A DNA stretch of 19,744 nt from positions 1 to 19,744 of the forward strand of contig CAZZBK010000116.1 of assembly GCA_964652155.1 (NCBI GenBank), given 5' to 3'. A model generated the notes under the pieces. It did no database searches. It saw only the letters and a program-made list of their open reading frames with translations, and was not told the DNA's origin. The position numbers and the translations under genes were made by a program. Below are positions 17,960 to 19,744 of this stretch, one piece after another. The stretch comes from CAZZBK01 sp964652155. Its GTDB lineage: Bacteria; Planctomycetota; Planctomycetia; Pirellulales; PNKZ01. Position 1 is the first letter of the stretch; the number at the start of each line of letters is the position of its first letter.

Positions 17960-18220
17960 ATGACTTTTGCGATACACGATTTTACCGAGTTGGAGAGGGA
18001 GATTATGAAAAACGTTTTTGAAGCCATTATGCAGTTTGGACACGACGAGGATTTTGCTCCTCGTGTTACCGAAGAGTTTGTGCCGACCGAAGCCCCGGCC
18101 GGCTCGCCCGAGAAGCTGGAGATCCTAGCTCGGCGCATTGCCTCGGGATTGCCGTTGTGGCATCCCGAAGATCGCTCGGACTATAGTGGTCTGACCGGTG
18201 CGATCCGTCCGCGCGAGTGA
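17960..18220 (+). CDS. Small acidic protein of unknown function
   Basis: A protein of 86 residues from the ATG at 17960, or 71 from the ATG at 18005. The shorter form has a purine-rich ribosome binding site (GGAGAGGGAG, 17992-18001) and begins MKNVFEAIMQFGHDEDFAP. The longer form has only CGAGG four bases before its start. I prefer 18005 but cannot exclude 17960. The N-terminal part is helical and acidic, and the C-terminal part reads SPEKLEILARRIASGLPLWHPEDRSDYSGL. There is no signal peptide, membrane segment or recognised domain. The coding character is supported by length, a good ribosome binding site and a perfect hairpin just after the stop. Function unknown. Confidence 0.65.
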   Translation: MTFAIHDFTELEREIMKNVFEAIMQFGHDEDFAPRVTEEFVPTEAPAGSPEKLEILARRIASGLPLWHPEDRSDYSGLTGAIRPRE

Positions 18221-18251
18221 TTTGTCACCCGCTCTCAACGCTCGATCAACC

Positions 18252-18291
18252 TGACAACGCCCGACACACCTGAGTGTGTCGGGCGTTGTCA
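18252..18291 (+). terminator. Long perfect hairpin after small gene
   Basis: A perfect 17-bp stem (18252-18268 with 18275-18291) closes the 6-nt loop CCTGAG, 31 nt after the stop of the small rightward gene. Only ATTT follows, so the T-run is short, but the stem is very strong. It lies directly before the terminator of the opposing gene. Confidence 0.7.
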
Positions 18292-18322
18292 TTTCCGCAC
18301 GTCATGCTCCCGAGCGGTATTA

Positions 18323-18365
18323 AAAAACACAGCGGGCCGATCCTTGGAAGGACCGGCCCGCTGTC
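18323..18365 (-). terminator. Intrinsic terminator of cysteine-rich gene
   Basis: Positions 18330-18344 and 18351-18365 form a 15-bp stem with one A-C mismatch on the plus strand that becomes a U-G wobble in minus-strand RNA. On the minus strand the stem is followed within one base by six Us (18323-18328). This fits a terminator for the cysteine-rich repeat gene whose stop is at 18442. Confidence 0.85.
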
Positions 18366-18441
18366 GCTTCGAACCAGGCTTTCGACGGGCACCTGAGCGA
18401 TCGGAGGAGGAACGCCGCAGGTTGCTCGATCGACTACTCAG

Positions 18442-19744
18442 TTAATTGCAGCAAGAAGGCACCGGGCAGCAGACCGTGACCGGGACTTGCTTGCAAACCA
18501 CTTTGGGGCAGCAACGGGTGACCGTGTAGCAGACCTGCTTGGGCACGCAACGCTGAACCATGACGGTCTTCGTTTCGTGGACCGGTTTGCAGACACAGTA
18601 CGGCACCTTGCAGCAGCGCGTTTCCGACACCATCTTGCACGTGGTGTAGGGAACCTGCTTCGAGCAGCATTCCTTGACCAGGTGGCACACGCGATAGGTG
18701 CAGGTCTTGACGCATTGCTCTTTAACCATGTGACAGACCGTGTAGTTCACCGTCTTCGTGCAGGGCTCGCTCACCATGTGGCAGACACGGTAGGTGCACG
18801 TCTTCATGCATTGCTCGGGAACCATTCGGCAGGTTGTGTAGGTGCAGTTCTTCACGCAGGTTTCCGGAACCATCTTGCAGACCTTGTAGGTGCAGGTCTT
18901 GACGCACGTCTCGCTCACCATGTGACAAACCTTGTAGGTGCAGGTCTTCACGCAGGTTTCGGGAACCATCTTGCACACCGTGTACGAGCAGGTCTTGGTC
19001 CGGGTTTCCGGCACCATCTTGCAGGTCGTATAGGTGCATTGCTTGACGCAGGTCTCGGGAACCATCTTGCACACGCGGTAGGTGCATTGCTTGACGCAAT
19101 TCTCCTGAACCATGTGGCATACCTTGTAGGTGCACTGCTTGACGCAGGTTTCCGGGACCATCTTGCAGGTGGTGTAGGTGCACTGCTTGGTCCGAGTTTC
19201 CGGAACCATCTTGCACACCGTGTACGGAATCCGCTTTTCGCAGCACTCGCGAACCATGTGGCAGACCGTATAGTTGCAGGTCTTCACGCATTGCTCTTTC
19301 ACCATGCGGCACACCGTGTAGGTGCACTGCTTGACGCGGGTTTCCGGAACCATCTTGCAGCAGGTGACTTGCACTTGCTTGGTTTCAGGAACCCAAACCT
19401 TCTTGCAAATCTTCCGCGGCGGGCATTGGATCGTCACTTGCTTGCAGCAGCCGGGCTTGTACACGCAGCGGCAGCAGCACGGATCCCACTCCCAGCAGCC
19501 AGGCTCGCGGCAGCACTTGGTGATGCACGGGCCAGGGCACTCGATCACCTGCGTCTCCCAGTGGCCGCAGCACACGTTGACCGTCTTGGTCTCGTGCACC
19601 GGCTTGCACACCGTGTAGCAGATCTCGCGGGTCTTCGTTTCGTACACCGGCTTGCAGACCGTGTAGCAAATGTCGCGGGTCTTGGTCTCGTACACCGGCT
19701 TGCACACCGTGTAGTGGCAGACCTTTTCGCGCGTCTCGTACACC
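18442..19744 (-). CDS. Cysteine-rich YTV-type repeat protein, 5'-truncated by window end
   Basis: At least 433 residues with about 77 cysteines (near 18%). The reading frame runs off the window, so the true start and any signal peptide are not visible; the GTG at the edge is probably internal. Layout: three 16-residue KP-type units (residues 1-48), a Cys/Pro/Trp-rich spacer (49-131), 16 tandem 16-residue units (132-387) of the form VPETCVKTCTYKVCKM, and a Cys-rich tail ending CCPVPSCCN. The Y-T-V signature agrees with the YTV repeat family described from planctomycete genomes and linked to their proteinaceous cell envelope. A structural, disulfide-linked or metal-binding surface protein is the likely role, by inference. 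The stop is followed by a strong terminator on the same strand. Confidence 0.85.
   Translation of the reverse strand, partial: VYETREKVCHYTVCKPVYETKTRDICYTVCKPVYETKTREICYTVCKPVHETKTVNVCCGHWETQVIECPGPCITKCCREPGCWEWDPCCCRCVYKPGCCKQVTIQCPPRKICKKVWVPETKQVQVTCCKMVPETRVKQCTYTVCRMVKEQCVKTCNYTVCHMVRECCEKRIPYTVCKMVPETRTKQCTYTTCKMVPETCVKQCTYKVCHMVQENCVKQCTYRVCKMVPETCVKQCTYTTCKMVPETRTKTCSYTVCKMVPETCVKTCTYKVCHMVSETCVKTCTYKVCKMVPETCVKNCTYTTCRMVPEQCMKTCTYRVCHMVSEPCTKTVNYTVCHMVKEQCVKTCTYRVCHLVKECCSKQVPYTTCKMVSETRCCKVPYCVCKPVHETKTVMVQRCVPKQVCYTVTRCCPKVVCKQVPVTVCCPVPSCCN
18583..19350 (-). repeat. Array of 16 x 48-bp in-frame coding repeats
   Basis: Residues 132-387 of the cysteine-rich protein divide without gaps into 16 units of 16 residues (768 bp). 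Cys is usual at unit positions 5, 9 and 14, Tyr at 11, and Met at 16. Position 5 is Arg in units 1, 4, 8 and 16. Units 2-3-4 resemble units 14-15-16, which suggests block duplication within the array. Confidence 0.92.

Noticed and set aside
17839..18138. 99-codon minus-strand frame opposite the small gene
   Set aside because: Its C-terminal part (EDTNEPLGVSLREPHDPRK) looks somewhat protein-like, but there is no ribosome binding site or known family, and it is antisense to a better-supported gene.
18583..19350. Regular 48-bp repeats resembling a CRISPR or minisatellite array
   Set aside because: All units are in one open frame, vary mostly at the residue level and lack distinct spacers. They are coding repeats of the cysteine-rich protein.

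Overview
The window is high-GC bacterial DNA that almost certainly comes from a planctomycete, most likely of the Pirellulales. Several family combinations support this. There is a block of exported DUF1501, PPC-domain, DUF1549/DUF1553 and planctomycete-type cytochrome/WD40 proteins, a very cysteine-rich protein of the YTV-repeat type, a WYL regulator beside thymidylate kinase, and a stand-alone csrA. No rRNA, tRNA, CRISPR array, transposase or phage gene was seen.

Region 1 (1-3060). An NAD-dependent nucleotide-sugar epimerase lies on the minus strand, with a REP-like intergenic stretch behind it and a G-quadruplex-type motif in front of it. It is divergent from an exported protein of unknown function. 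Next come a small protein of about 101 residues and csrA. csrA has its own sigma70-like promoter, a near-ideal CsrA binding hairpin that contains its Shine-Dalgarno sequence, and a strong intrinsic terminator.

Region 2 (3327-12049). Four co-directional genes encode proteins predicted to leave the cytoplasm: a Tat-exported DUF1501 protein, a Sec-exported protein with two PPC domains, a DUF1549/DUF1553 protein with haem-type motifs, and a cytochrome c domain fused to WD40 repeats and a long Ala/Lys-rich coiled coil. Similar sets are widespread in planctomycetes but poorly understood. Together they look like an extracytoplasmic redox or hydrolytic assembly. A hairpin with a short T-run follows the last gene.

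Region 3 (12212-17240). A TolC-type outer-membrane lipoprotein has a strong RNA hairpin in its leader. Its 3' end overlaps by 89 nt the start of a WYL-domain regulator, which is followed by thymidylate kinase (tmk) and the DNA polymerase III delta-prime subunit (holB). tmk and holB are joined by an ATGA overlap.

Region 4 (17206-19744). A YjbQ-family gene converges on holB with overlapping ends. A small protein of unknown function follows a leader of about 250 nt with several inverted repeats. The window ends inside a minus-strand gene, truncated at its 5' end, for a protein that is about 18% cysteine and carries 16 tandem 16-residue units. Two back-to-back hairpins separate these last two convergent genes.

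No clearly new multi-gene system was found. The most worthwhile leads are the csrA autoregulatory site, the architecture of the cysteine-rich repeat protein, the four-gene exported cluster with its cytochrome-WD40-coiled-coil fusion, the structured leader of the TolC gene, and the long tolC/WYL coding overlap.
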